DNA of 11,347 bases from JBGRQB01 sp041725875 (lineage in GTDB: Bacteria > Bacteroidota > Ignavibacteria > Ignavibacteriales > Melioribacteraceae): positions 1 to 11,347 of the forward strand of contig JBGRQB010000142.1 of the NCBI GenBank assembly GCA_041725875.1, given 5' to 3'. Position numbers and translations under genes: made by a program. Of the stretch, positions 1 to 6,721 are shown one piece after another. How positions within the stretch are numbered: the stretch's first letter is position 1; each line of letters opens with the position of its first letter. Under the pieces are notes generated by a model. The model was not told the origin of the DNA and made no database searches. It was given only the letters and a program-made list of their open reading frames with translations.

Positions 1-183
1 GTCGGGTTTAATGATGATACACGTGCGTTTGTTTCTATTCCGGCCAGACACGATGTAGCAAGAAGAGTTGATGCAAACTTTTTAGCCGGACTTGTATCAC
101 GACACATAATTGATATTACAGAAGCCAGAAAAATTATAAAAGATCTTACATATAATCTGGTTAAAAAAGCTTACAAATTATAA
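1..183 (+). CDS. uxaC: Uronate isomerase UxaC, C-terminal end (partial at 5' edge)
   Basis: Frame 1 is open from the first base and ends at TAA 181-183, giving 60 C-terminal residues; the rest of this normally ~460-residue enzyme lies upstream. The visible segment begins VGFNDDTRAFVS, which resembles the conserved end of UxaC (in E. coli roughly VGMLTDSRSFLSY), followed by an R/H-rich stretch and a terminal helix, as in that family. UxaC is a metal-dependent amidohydrolase-fold isomerase (EC 5.3.1.12) converting D-glucuronate to D-fructuronate and D-galacturonate to D-tagaturonate in the cytoplasm, the first step after uptake. The next gene, uxaE, acts on its product, which strongly supports the call. 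The catalytic residues are outside the window, so activity cannot be judged here. Confidence 0.86.
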   Translation, partial: VGFNDDTRAFVSIPARHDVARRVDANFLAGLVSRHIIDITEARKIIKDLTYNLVKKAYKL

Positions 184-193
184 TGACATTGTC

Positions 194-196
194 AGG
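194..196 (+). promoter_or_regulatory. Ribosome binding site deciding the uxaE start
   Basis: AGG at 194-196 lies within CAGGTAAA, 7 bases before ATG 204. The same CAGGTAA block with 7-base spacing precedes gnd at 8004-8014. No comparable site precedes the alternative ATG at 183, which would depend on termination-reinitiation at the TAATG junction with uxaC. Inference only: both starts could be used. Confidence 0.5.
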
Positions 197-203
197 TAAA
201 AAA

Positions 204-1748
204 ATGATATACGAAGAATTAAATAAATTGAGCCGACTTGAAAAAAATGATCCGACAGAAGTAGAGTTTCTGCAAAACGGAAAAATAAAAGTTTATCCAA
301 AATCTGTTATCACTCTTGATAAAACAACTTACTTTATCGGAAATATCGATTTTGAGAAGAAATTGTTTTTGCTTTCGGAAGATGAAACGGCAATAGTGGA
401 AAGTTTTGACGGTGAATATTGTGAACTATTAAAATCTGAATTAAAACTTAAATGTTGTCCGCTGAATCATAAAAATGCTCTGCTAATTCAGGGATTGTTC
501 GATTTTACTCGTCCCGTACTGCTAGGAATCTCCAACTCATTCGGGTTTGGCGACAGATTAGGTTATGCTAATTCTGCTCACGTTCGCTCTTTGGAAGGAA
601 GTGATTTTAAACCTGTGCTGGCTCAGCAATCAATAAGAGAATTAACCAGAACTCAGAGAACTCCTGAAGAAGTTATGGATGTTGCTGTCTGGTCAGTTTT
701 TCAGGAAGGATATAAAAAAGGCTTCGGCGCTGATGCTGATCATCTTAAAACCACTGAAGATATTGATTTGATGATAAATGCCGGGTTTACAATGTTTACA
801 TTTGATCCGGGTGATTATGTTATTAATGAAGCTGATTCGCTGACTGTTCCCGAACTGGAAGAAAAAACTAAAGACTTGAACTGGAGTTCACTTGATGATT
901 CTTTAGAAAAGTTAATGGACAGATATGAAGATAAAGAATTTAAAATCAGTGATGATTTTTCTATAAAAGCTGATAAAGAAGCTTTGCTCAGAGCAACTGT
1001 AAAATATGCTGATTCAATTGCCCATATAAAAAATTTGTTTGATTACTTAAACGATAACTATGCGAATTTACCCTTTGAAGTAGAGATTTCGGTTGATGAA
1101 ACAGATTCTGTAACTACTCCTTTTGAACATTTCTTTATGGCTTCCGAGCTAAACAGACTGGGAGTAAAGTTTGTGAGTCTGGCTCCAAGATTTATCGGAG
1201 ATTTTGAAAAGGGAATTGACTACAAGGGTGATATGGATATCTTCACTGAAGAATATCTAAAACATATTAAGATAACAGAATATTTTGGTTCGTATAAAAT
1301 AAGTCTGCACTCAGGCAGTGATAAATTCGGAGTTTACAAAGCAATCGGTTCTCTTAAACGTGGTTACACTCACGTTAAAACAGCCGGTACAAGTTATCTT
1401 GAGGCGCTAAGAGTAATTGCTTTTGCCGAACCTGAAGAATTCAGAAAAATACTCGATTACTCAAGAGAGCAGTTTGAGATTGAGAAAAAAACATATCACA
1501 TCTCCGCAGATATAAATAATGTTCATTCTTCTGAAAATTATAACAATGAACAACTGCTTGATCTGCTGAACCAGGATGATGCGCGTCAGGTTCTGCACGT
1601 AACCTACGGAAAAGTTTTAACAACAAAAGATGAATCAGGAAATTATTTGTTTAAAGACAAAGTTTATGATTGTCTTGTAAAAAACGAAGACGTGCATTTC
1701 AACTACTTAATTAAACATTTTCACAAACACTTAAATCCATTTAAATAA
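204..1748 (+). CDS. uxaE: Tagaturonate/fructuronate epimerase UxaE
   Basis: This 514-residue cytoplasmic protein matches the UxaE family, first characterised in Thermotoga maritima, which interconverts D-tagaturonate and D-fructuronate so that galacturonate can join the glucuronate branch. Family-like blocks, numbered from the ATG at 204, are GFGDRLGYANSAHVRS (about 114-129), GFGADADHLKT (173-183), FDPGDY (200-205), SLHSGSDKFG (367-376) and HVKTAGTSYLEALRV (390-404). The His, Asp and Glu residues in them are plausible metal or substrate ligands. Start choice: ATG 204 has an AGG 7 bases upstream, the same arrangement as gnd. An in-frame ATG at 183 overlaps the uxaC stop (TAATG) and would add seven residues but has no ribosome site. 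It sits between uxaC and the aldolase (gap 3 bases), so translation is probably coupled. Function is strongly supported by both sequence blocks and context. Confidence 0.93.
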   Translation: MIYEELNKLSRLEKNDPTEVEFLQNGKIKVYPKSVITLDKTTYFIGNIDFEKKLFLLSEDETAIVESFDGEYCELLKSELKLKCCPLNHKNALLIQGLFDFTRPVLLGISNSFGFGDRLGYANSAHVRSLEGSDFKPVLAQQSIRELTRTQRTPEEVMDVAVWSVFQEGYKKGFGADADHLKTTEDIDLMINAGFTMFTFDPGDYVINEADSLTVPELEEKTKDLNWSSLDDSLEKLMDRYEDKEFKISDDFSIKADKEALLRATVKYADSIAHIKNLFDYLNDNYANLPFEVEISVDETDSVTTPFEHFFMASELNRLGVKFVSLAPRFIGDFEKGIDYKGDMDIFTEEYLKHIKITEYFGSYKISLHSGSDKFGVYKAIGSLKRGYTHVKTAGTSYLEALRVIAFAEPEEFRKILDYSREQFEIEKKTYHISADINNVHSSENYNNEQLLDLLNQDDARQVLHVTYGKVLTTKDESGNYLFKDKVYDCLVKNEDVHFNYLIKHFHKHLNPFK

Positions 1749-1751
1749 GCT

Positions 1752-2387
1752 ATGACAAGAGAAGAAATTAAAAATACTATTCTAAAGAATAAAGTTGTTG
1801 CAGTTGTCAGAATGAAAAATCCTGATCAGCTGCTGAAGGTTATTGACGCAATTGTAAAAGGCGGGGTTTCCGGTATCGAACTTACTCTTACTATTCCTAA
1901 TGCAATTGAATCTATTGAAAGAGCATCAAAAGAATTCGGGGATGATATTCTACTTGGTGTTGGCTCTGTAACTCAGTCGGAACAGGCTGTAAAAGCTATT
2001 TATGCAGGAGCCAGATTTGTTGTAAGCCCGATTTACAATCCTGAGGTTGTTGACACAGTTATAGAAAAAAATCAGGTTGTAATTCCGGGCGGATTTACTC
2101 CTACTGAAATTCAGAAAGCTTACGAACAGGGAGCTGATTTTGTTAAAATATTCCCGGCTGATAATCTTGGAATGTCATTTATCAAATCTATAAAAGCGCC
2201 GTTGCCTCATCTACAGGTTATCCCGACAGGCGGTGTTACACTTGATAATGCAAATGAATGGATTTCATACGGCGCAAGTGCTGTTGGTATCGGTTCTGCA
2301 CTGGTTGATAATAAAGCAATTGAAAGTGGTAATTACAATCAGCTTACTGAAAATGCAAAAAAATTATGTTCTAACTTAGGACTTTAA
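1752..2387 (+). CDS. eda: KDPG/KHG aldolase (2-dehydro-3-deoxy-6-phosphogluconate aldolase)
   Basis: This 211-residue class I aldolase cleaves 2-keto-3-deoxy-6-phosphogluconate to pyruvate and glyceraldehyde 3-phosphate, the last step of hexuronate breakdown. Visible family features are the general acid/base Glu43 in GIELTLT, the GVGSVT strand (69-74), PGGFTPTEI (112-120), the Schiff-base Lys132 in FVKIFPADN, and the phosphate loop PTGGVTLDN (158-166) followed by GIGSALV (179-185). The length is normal for the family. Where E. coli Eda has Arg49, this protein has Thr47; from memory the T. maritima enzyme also has Thr there, so this is a subtype trait rather than damage. It starts 3 bases after the uxaE stop with no recognisable ribosome site, implying coupling to uxaE. 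The KDG kinase that must supply its substrate is not in the window. Confidence 0.92.
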   Translation: MTREEIKNTILKNKVVAVVRMKNPDQLLKVIDAIVKGGVSGIELTLTIPNAIESIERASKEFGDDILLGVGSVTQSEQAVKAIYAGARFVVSPIYNPEVVDTVIEKNQVVIPGGFTPTEIQKAYEQGADFVKIFPADNLGMSFIKSIKAPLPHLQVIPTGGVTLDNANEWISYGASAVGIGSALVDNKAIESGNYNQLTENAKKLCSNLGL

Positions 2388-2399
2388 TCAGGAGACAAA

Positions 2400-3251
2400 A
2401 TGCAAAAATATACATTTGATGATCTAAAAGGAAAAGTTTGTGTACTAACCGGCGGCGGAGGTGTTATCGGCGGAGTGCTGGCTAACGGACTTGCAAATGT
2501 TGGCGTAAAACTCGCAATACTTGATATCAACAAAGAAGCTGCAGAAAAGATAGCCGGTGAGGTTTCAAAGTTACACGGCATTGATGCAATTGGTGTTGAA
2601 GCAAATGTACTTGATCAAAATTCACTTGAAGAAGCAAAAAAAGTTGTTTTGAATAAATATGAAAAAATAGACATCCTTATAAACGGAGCAGGCGGTAATT
2701 CACCTAAAGCAACTTCCAAAGTTGAAGTTATCACGGATAACGATCTGAATTCGCTTGACGATACTTTTTTTGGTCTGGAAACAGAAGGTTTTCAAAAAGT
2801 TTTCGATTTGAACTTTATGGGAACACTTTTACCAACAAAAGTATTTGCAAAAGAATTTGTTGAAGGTAAAAAAGGTGTTATCATCAATATCTCTTCAATG
2901 AATGCATTCAGATCATTAACAAGAATTCCTGCTTATTCCGCTGCAAAAGCTTCAATAAATAATTTTACGGAGTGGCTTGCTGTTCATTTTGCAAAAATGA
3001 ATGTAAGAGTAAATGCAATTGCACCGGGTTTCTTTTTAACCAATCAAAACAGATTTTTATTGATTGATGAAAAAACAGGTGACCTTACTCCGCGCGGACA
3101 AAAAATAATTAACAACACTCCAATGGGAAAATTCGGCGATGCAGAAGATCTTGTTGGCGGAACTCTCTTTTTGATTTCTGAAATGTCTGGCTTTATGACA
3201 GGTGTTGTTTTACCGATTGACGGTGGTTTTAATATTTATAGTGGTGTTTAG
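2400..3251 (+). CDS. uxuB: SDR-type D-fructuronate reductase / D-mannonate oxidoreductase
   Basis: This 283-residue short-chain dehydrogenase resembles Bacillus YjmF (UxuB), not the long-chain mannitol-dehydrogenase-type UxuB of E. coli. It is predicted to reduce D-fructuronate to D-mannonate with a nicotinamide cofactor. SDR hallmarks are all present: the dinucleotide loop TGGGGVIG (17-24), Asp42 at the end of the second strand (which usually favours NAD(H) over NADP(H)), NGAGG (95-99), Asn138 in FDLNFMG, Ser165/Ser166, the Tyr179-x3-Lys183 catalytic pair, and PG (209-210). The GGNSPKAT block and the following insert up to FFGLETEGF (98-131) fit the mannonate oxidoreductase subgroup. AGGAG at 2390-2394 gives a good ribosome site 5 bases from the start. 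It lies directly before uxuA, whose substrate it makes. The exact substrate is inferred from context. Confidence 0.9.
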   Translation: MQKYTFDDLKGKVCVLTGGGGVIGGVLANGLANVGVKLAILDINKEAAEKIAGEVSKLHGIDAIGVEANVLDQNSLEEAKKVVLNKYEKIDILINGAGGNSPKATSKVEVITDNDLNSLDDTFFGLETEGFQKVFDLNFMGTLLPTKVFAKEFVEGKKGVIINISSMNAFRSLTRIPAYSAAKASINNFTEWLAVHFAKMNVRVNAIAPGFFLTNQNRFLLIDEKTGDLTPRGQKIINNTPMGKFGDAEDLVGGTLFLISEMSGFMTGVVLPIDGGFNIYSGV

Positions 3252-3271
3252 ATTAGGAGAAAGAAGATTTT

Positions 3272-4486
3272 ATGAGTATGATTCAGACTTGGAGATGGTA
3301 CGGACCCAAAGACCCTGTGTCACTTAATGACATCAGGCAAGCCGGAGCAACCGGCATTGTAACAGCACTTCACGAAGTTGCAATAGGTGAAGTTTGGACT
3401 ATCGAAGAAATAGAAAAAAGAAAAGAAATTATTGAATGGGATAACTCCGGCGAAACTCCAAAGAAAAGAGGATTAACCTGGGATGTTATTGAAAGTATCC
3501 CGTTACACGAAGATATAAAACTTGGAAAACCATCCAGAGATGAATGGATTGAAAAATATAAAGAAAGTTTAAGAAATGTTGGAAAAGTTGGAATAGAGAC
3601 AGTCTGTTACAACTTTATGCCAGTTGTTGACTGGACCAGAACCAATCTTGAAATGGAACTTGAAGATGGTGCAAAAACATTGGCATTTGATATGGCTGAG
3701 TTTATTGCTTTTGATGTTTTTATTCTGCAAAGAGAAAATTCTGAAAAAGATTATTCAGAAGAATTAATTGCAAAGGCAAAAGAAAAGTTTGAAGTAATGA
3801 GTGATGAAACAAAAATAAAACTTCAGAAAAATATCATTGCCGGTCTGCCGGGCGGACAGGAAGGTTATTCAATTGATGCTTTCAAAGCTCGTCTTGATGA
3901 ATATAAAGGTATGACTCCGGAACAATATCGTGAAAATCTGGCATACTTTCTTAAAGCTGTAATTCCGGTTGCTGAAGAAGCAGGAGTAAAAATGGCAATT
4001 CATCCGGATGATCCTCCTATACCTTTATTTGGATTGCCAAGAGTTGTAAGCACCGAAAATGATGTTGAATTTTTGCTAAATACTTGTGATTCAATTTACA
4101 ACGGTTTTACTCTTTGTGCCGGTTCATTCGGAGTAAGAGCCGATAACGACTTGGCCGGAATGGTTCAGAGACACGGACGCAAATTAAATTTTGCACATCT
4201 TCGCAGTACACAAAGATTTGATGATAACTGCTTTCACGAAGCAGGGCATATGCTTGGTAACGTAGATATGTTTAATTTGGTTCTTGCTATTTTGAAAGAA
4301 CAAAAAGAAAGAAAATCTGCCGGAAGAGAAGATGCAAGAATTCCAATGAGAGCAGATCACGGTCATGTTATTTTAGATGATCTGAATAAAGTTACAAATC
4401 CCGGTTATTCTGCTATCGGGAGATTAAAAGGTCTGGCAGAGCTGCGCGGACTTGAAATAGGAATTGTAAAAAGCGGAATTTTATAA
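3272..4486 (+). CDS. uxuA: Mannonate dehydratase UxuA
   Basis: This 404-residue protein is unmistakably UxuA (EC 4.2.1.8), which dehydrates D-mannonate to 2-keto-3-deoxy-D-gluconate. The N-terminus (QTWRWYGPKDPVSLNDIRQAG) is near-identical in pattern to E. coli UxuA. The TIM-barrel metal ligands known from solved UxuA structures have clear counterparts: His244 in AIHPDDPP, Cys282 in TLCAGSFG, His309 in FAHLRST and Asp362 in MRADHGH. The C-terminal NPGYSAIGRLKGLAE block is also conserved. Compared with E. coli there is a short insertion of about nine residues near 57-66, before LTWDVIESIPLHEDIK. AGGAGA at 3255-3260 precedes ATG 3272 by 11 bases; the second Met at 3278 is farther from that site and less likely. 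It follows the reductase by 20 bases, giving the order fructuronate, mannonate, KDG. Confidence 0.97.
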   Translation: MSMIQTWRWYGPKDPVSLNDIRQAGATGIVTALHEVAIGEVWTIEEIEKRKEIIEWDNSGETPKKRGLTWDVIESIPLHEDIKLGKPSRDEWIEKYKESLRNVGKVGIETVCYNFMPVVDWTRTNLEMELEDGAKTLAFDMAEFIAFDVFILQRENSEKDYSEELIAKAKEKFEVMSDETKIKLQKNIIAGLPGGQEGYSIDAFKARLDEYKGMTPEQYRENLAYFLKAVIPVAEEAGVKMAIHPDDPPIPLFGLPRVVSTENDVEFLLNTCDSIYNGFTLCAGSFGVRADNDLAGMVQRHGRKLNFAHLRSTQRFDDNCFHEAGHMLGNVDMFNLVLAILKEQKERKSAGREDARIPMRADHGHVILDDLNKVTNPGYSAIGRLKGLAELRGLEIGIVKSGIL

Positions 4487-4530
4487 TTAAGAGAAAGTAA
4501 AATACTAATTAAAATAAATTTGGTTTGGTT

Positions 4531-5811
4531 ATGATCAAAAATGTTTTGGTAGCACAATCCGGAGGTCCTTCACCGGTGATAAACAATTCACTGCGCGGGA
4601 TAATTGAAACCTGTAAAATGTTTCCGGATAAATTTGGTAAAATATATGGAGGATGGCACGGAATTGAAGGAGTTCTTAAAGAAGAACTGCTCGATCTTTC
4701 TGCCCAGAGTGAAGAAGAAATTTCACTTTTGAGAACTACTCCTGCTGCGGGAAGTATAGGAACCTGCAGATACAAATTAAAAGATCATCAGGAAAAAGAT
4801 TTTGCCAGAGTAATTGAAATTATAAAAGCTCACAACATCGGATATTTTTTCTACATAGGCGGAAACGATTCGCAGCACACTGCTTTTAAAATCAGTCAGC
4901 TTGCAAGTGAGCACGGACTTAAACTAATTGCAACAGGTGTTCCGAAAACTATAGACAATGATGTTGGTGACAGCGAATTTAAATTAATAGATCACACTCC
5001 CGGTTACGGAAGTGTTGCAAGATACTGGTCGCACATTCTGCAAAATGCAAATGAAGAAAATATGGGTTCTGCCCCAGCCGATCCGGTTTTGGTTTTACAG
5101 GCAATGGGAAGAAAAATTGGTTATATCCCTGCTGCTTCCAGATTAGCAGATCCTAAACGAGAAATGCCTTTGCAGATCTATACTACCGAATCAAAATTAA
5201 ATATTGATCAGCTTGTAGATAATGTAAATGATCAAATCAAAAAAGATGGCAGATGTATTGTTGTAATCAGCGAGGGTTTTGATGTGGGAAATCTTGGCGA
5301 GGTTAAAGATGCATTTGGTCACACATCTTTTGGTTCAAGCAAAAATGCAGTTTTCCAAAAAGTTGTGAACTACCTTAATGAAAAAGGAATTAAAGCAAAA
5401 GGCAGCGCTCGCGGACAGGTAATGGGCACCGATCAGCGAAACGCAATTATTTATGCCTCAACAATTGATCTTGATGAAGCTTATAAAGTCGGACAAAAAG
5501 CTGTTGAGATTGCACTGACCGAAGGCAACGGCTGGATGGCTACAATTTTGAGAAAACCGGGCTTTATTTACAATGTTTATTATGATAAAGTACCTTTGGA
5601 AAAAGTAGCTTTATCAGAAAGATTTTTCCCTGAAAAATGGTTGACTCCTGATAAAATTGACGTTACTGATGAGTTTATCAGTTATGTGCGTCCTTTAATC
5701 GGGGAAGACTGGGTTTCAGTCCCTGTTATCAATGGTATACAACGTTTTACAAAATTCAAACCAATTTTTGCAGAAAAGAAATTAGATAATTATTTACCTG
5801 AAGCATATTAA
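4531..5811 (+). CDS. pfp: Phosphofructokinase-family protein, pyrophosphate-type signatures
   Basis: This 426-residue PFKA-fold protein has the elements of a phosphofructokinase: the N-terminal strand VLVAQSGGPSPVIN (5-18), a GGNDS phosphoryl-donor loop (110-114), PKTIDND (138-144) with catalytic Asp142, MGRKIGYIPA (192-201), ISEGF with Glu248, and GSARGQVMGTDQRN with Arg294. Two positions separate ATP from pyrophosphate enzymes (Gly104 and Gly124 in E. coli PfkA); here they are Asp113 and Lys139, as in PPi-dependent enzymes. The usual Asp at E. coli position 103 is Asn112. Expected reaction: reversible fructose 6-phosphate plus PPi to fructose 1,6-bisphosphate plus Pi, useful for gluconeogenesis from the triose phosphate made by the aldolase. 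A different acceptor cannot be excluded given the cluster. ATG 4531 is preferred over the in-frame TTG at 4525; neither has a clear ribosome site. The 44-base gap before it is the largest in the operon. Confidence 0.86.
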   Translation: MIKNVLVAQSGGPSPVINNSLRGIIETCKMFPDKFGKIYGGWHGIEGVLKEELLDLSAQSEEEISLLRTTPAAGSIGTCRYKLKDHQEKDFARVIEIIKAHNIGYFFYIGGNDSQHTAFKISQLASEHGLKLIATGVPKTIDNDVGDSEFKLIDHTPGYGSVARYWSHILQNANEENMGSAPADPVLVLQAMGRKIGYIPAASRLADPKREMPLQIYTTESKLNIDQLVDNVNDQIKKDGRCIVVISEGFDVGNLGEVKDAFGHTSFGSSKNAVFQKVVNYLNEKGIKAKGSARGQVMGTDQRNAIIYASTIDLDEAYKVGQKAVEIALTEGNGWMATILRKPGFIYNVYYDKVPLEKVALSERFFPEKWLTPDKIDVTDEFISYVRPLIGEDWVSVPVINGIQRFTKFKPIFAEKKLDNYLPEAY

Positions 5812-5826
5812 AAAAATGGTGGAAAA

Positions 5827-6717
5827 ATGATTCAAGATCCTCATAAAATATTAAAAGAAATAGAACCGACTAAAGAATTTTTTGTCGGGATAGATTCAGA
5901 CGGCTGTGCTTTTGATACAATGGAAATAAAACATAAAGAATGCTTTTGTCCAAACGTAATTAAGCATTGGGATTTACAGAAAATTTCAAAATATGTAAGA
6001 GAAGCCTGGGATTTTGTTAATCTATATTCAAAAACCCGCGGTGTTAACAGATTTCCTGCATTAATTGAAGCTGTAAGGTTACTAAGTGAGCGTGACGAAG
6101 TTAAAGCGCGTAATGCTGAACTTCCTGATCTTTCATCATTAATAAAATGGACTCAGGAAGAAACAAAACTTGGAAATGCCGTACTTGAAAAATATGAAGC
6201 CGAAGTAAATGACCCTACTATTACCAGAGCGTTAAAATGGTCATTGGCAGTTAATGAAACAATAAATGAAATGGTATATGGGATTCCTCCGTTTCCGTTT
6301 ATGAGAGAATCACTTGAAAAGTTAAGTGAAAAAGCTGATGCAATGGTAATTTCTCAAACTCCGGTTGAAGCCCTTACCCGCGAGTGGGAAGAGAATGATA
6401 TTAAGAAATATGTTTCTATTATTGCCGGACAAGAATTTGGTACAAAAACCGAACATCTTAAATTTGGTGCAAAAGGGAAATATGATGATGACAAAATTTT
6501 GATGATTGGTGATGCTCCCGGCGATATGAAGGCTGCGAAAGCTAACGGAGTTTTGTTTTATCCTATAAATCCCGGACACGAAGAAAAATCGTGGGAAAGA
6601 TTTTATAACGAAGCTCTCGACAAGTTTTTTGCCGGCGAATATAAAGGTGATTACGAAAATCAGGTAATCAGCGAATTTGAAAAGTATTTACCATCAACTC
6701 CACATTGGAAAGGATAA
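5827..6717 (+). CDS. HAD-superfamily hydrolase of unknown substrate
   Basis: This 296-residue cytoplasmic protein carries all four HAD motifs: motif I DSDG with nucleophile Asp23 and acid Asp25 (23-26), motif II with Ser176 in VISQTP, motif III Lys207 in GTKTEH (or Lys212), and motif IV GDAPGD with Asp229 and Asp233. Residues about 30-155 between motifs I and II form a large, mostly helical, charged insert consistent with a C1-type cap, so a small soluble phosphate ester is the likeliest substrate. It is probably a phosphatase, less likely a phosphoglucomutase-like enzyme. The position between the PFK-like gene and the LarA homologue suggests a sugar or sugar-acid phosphate, but nothing in the sequence names it. 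GGTGG at 5818-5822 gives a closely spaced ribosome site. I do not recognise the specific family, so only the superfamily is claimed. Confidence 0.82.
   Translation: MIQDPHKILKEIEPTKEFFVGIDSDGCAFDTMEIKHKECFCPNVIKHWDLQKISKYVREAWDFVNLYSKTRGVNRFPALIEAVRLLSERDEVKARNAELPDLSSLIKWTQEETKLGNAVLEKYEAEVNDPTITRALKWSLAVNETINEMVYGIPPFPFMRESLEKLSEKADAMVISQTPVEALTREWEENDIKKYVSIIAGQEFGTKTEHLKFGAKGKYDDDKILMIGDAPGDMKAAKANGVLFYPINPGHEEKSWERFYNEALDKFFAGEYKGDYENQVISEFEKYLPSTPHWKG
6711..6714 (+). promoter_or_regulatory. Ribosome binding site deciding the LarA-homologue start
   Basis: AGGA at 6711-6714 (within AAAGGATAA) straddles the end of the HAD gene and lies 7 bases before ATG 6722. It supports that ATG over the upstream in-frame TTG at 6677, which would overlap the HAD gene by 41 bases and add 15 residues with no family resemblance that I can see. 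Confidence 0.65.
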
Positions 6718-6721
6718 AAAG

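Noticed and set aside
2384..2581. Minus-strand 65-codon frame opposite the start of the SDR gene.
   Set aside because: Its proline/serine-rich translation is what the antisense of a glycine-rich Rossmann loop gives; there is no independent evidence of a gene.
4487..4530. Possible internal promoter in the largest gap: TAAATTTG at 4515-4522 matches the Bacteroidota -7 pattern TAnnTTTG.
   Set aside because: No matching upstream -33 TTTG element is present at the right distance, and the start of transcription would fall at about the ATG itself. In such AT-rich DNA the match is easily due to chance.
4525..4530. TTG start for the PFK-like protein two codons before ATG 4531.
   Set aside because: The first beta-strand begins right after the ATG, and there is no ribosome site favouring the TTG.
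6677..6721. N-terminal extension of the LarA homologue from TTG 6677.
   Set aside because: It overlaps the HAD gene, lacks a ribosome site, and ATG 6722 has AGGA 7 bases upstream.
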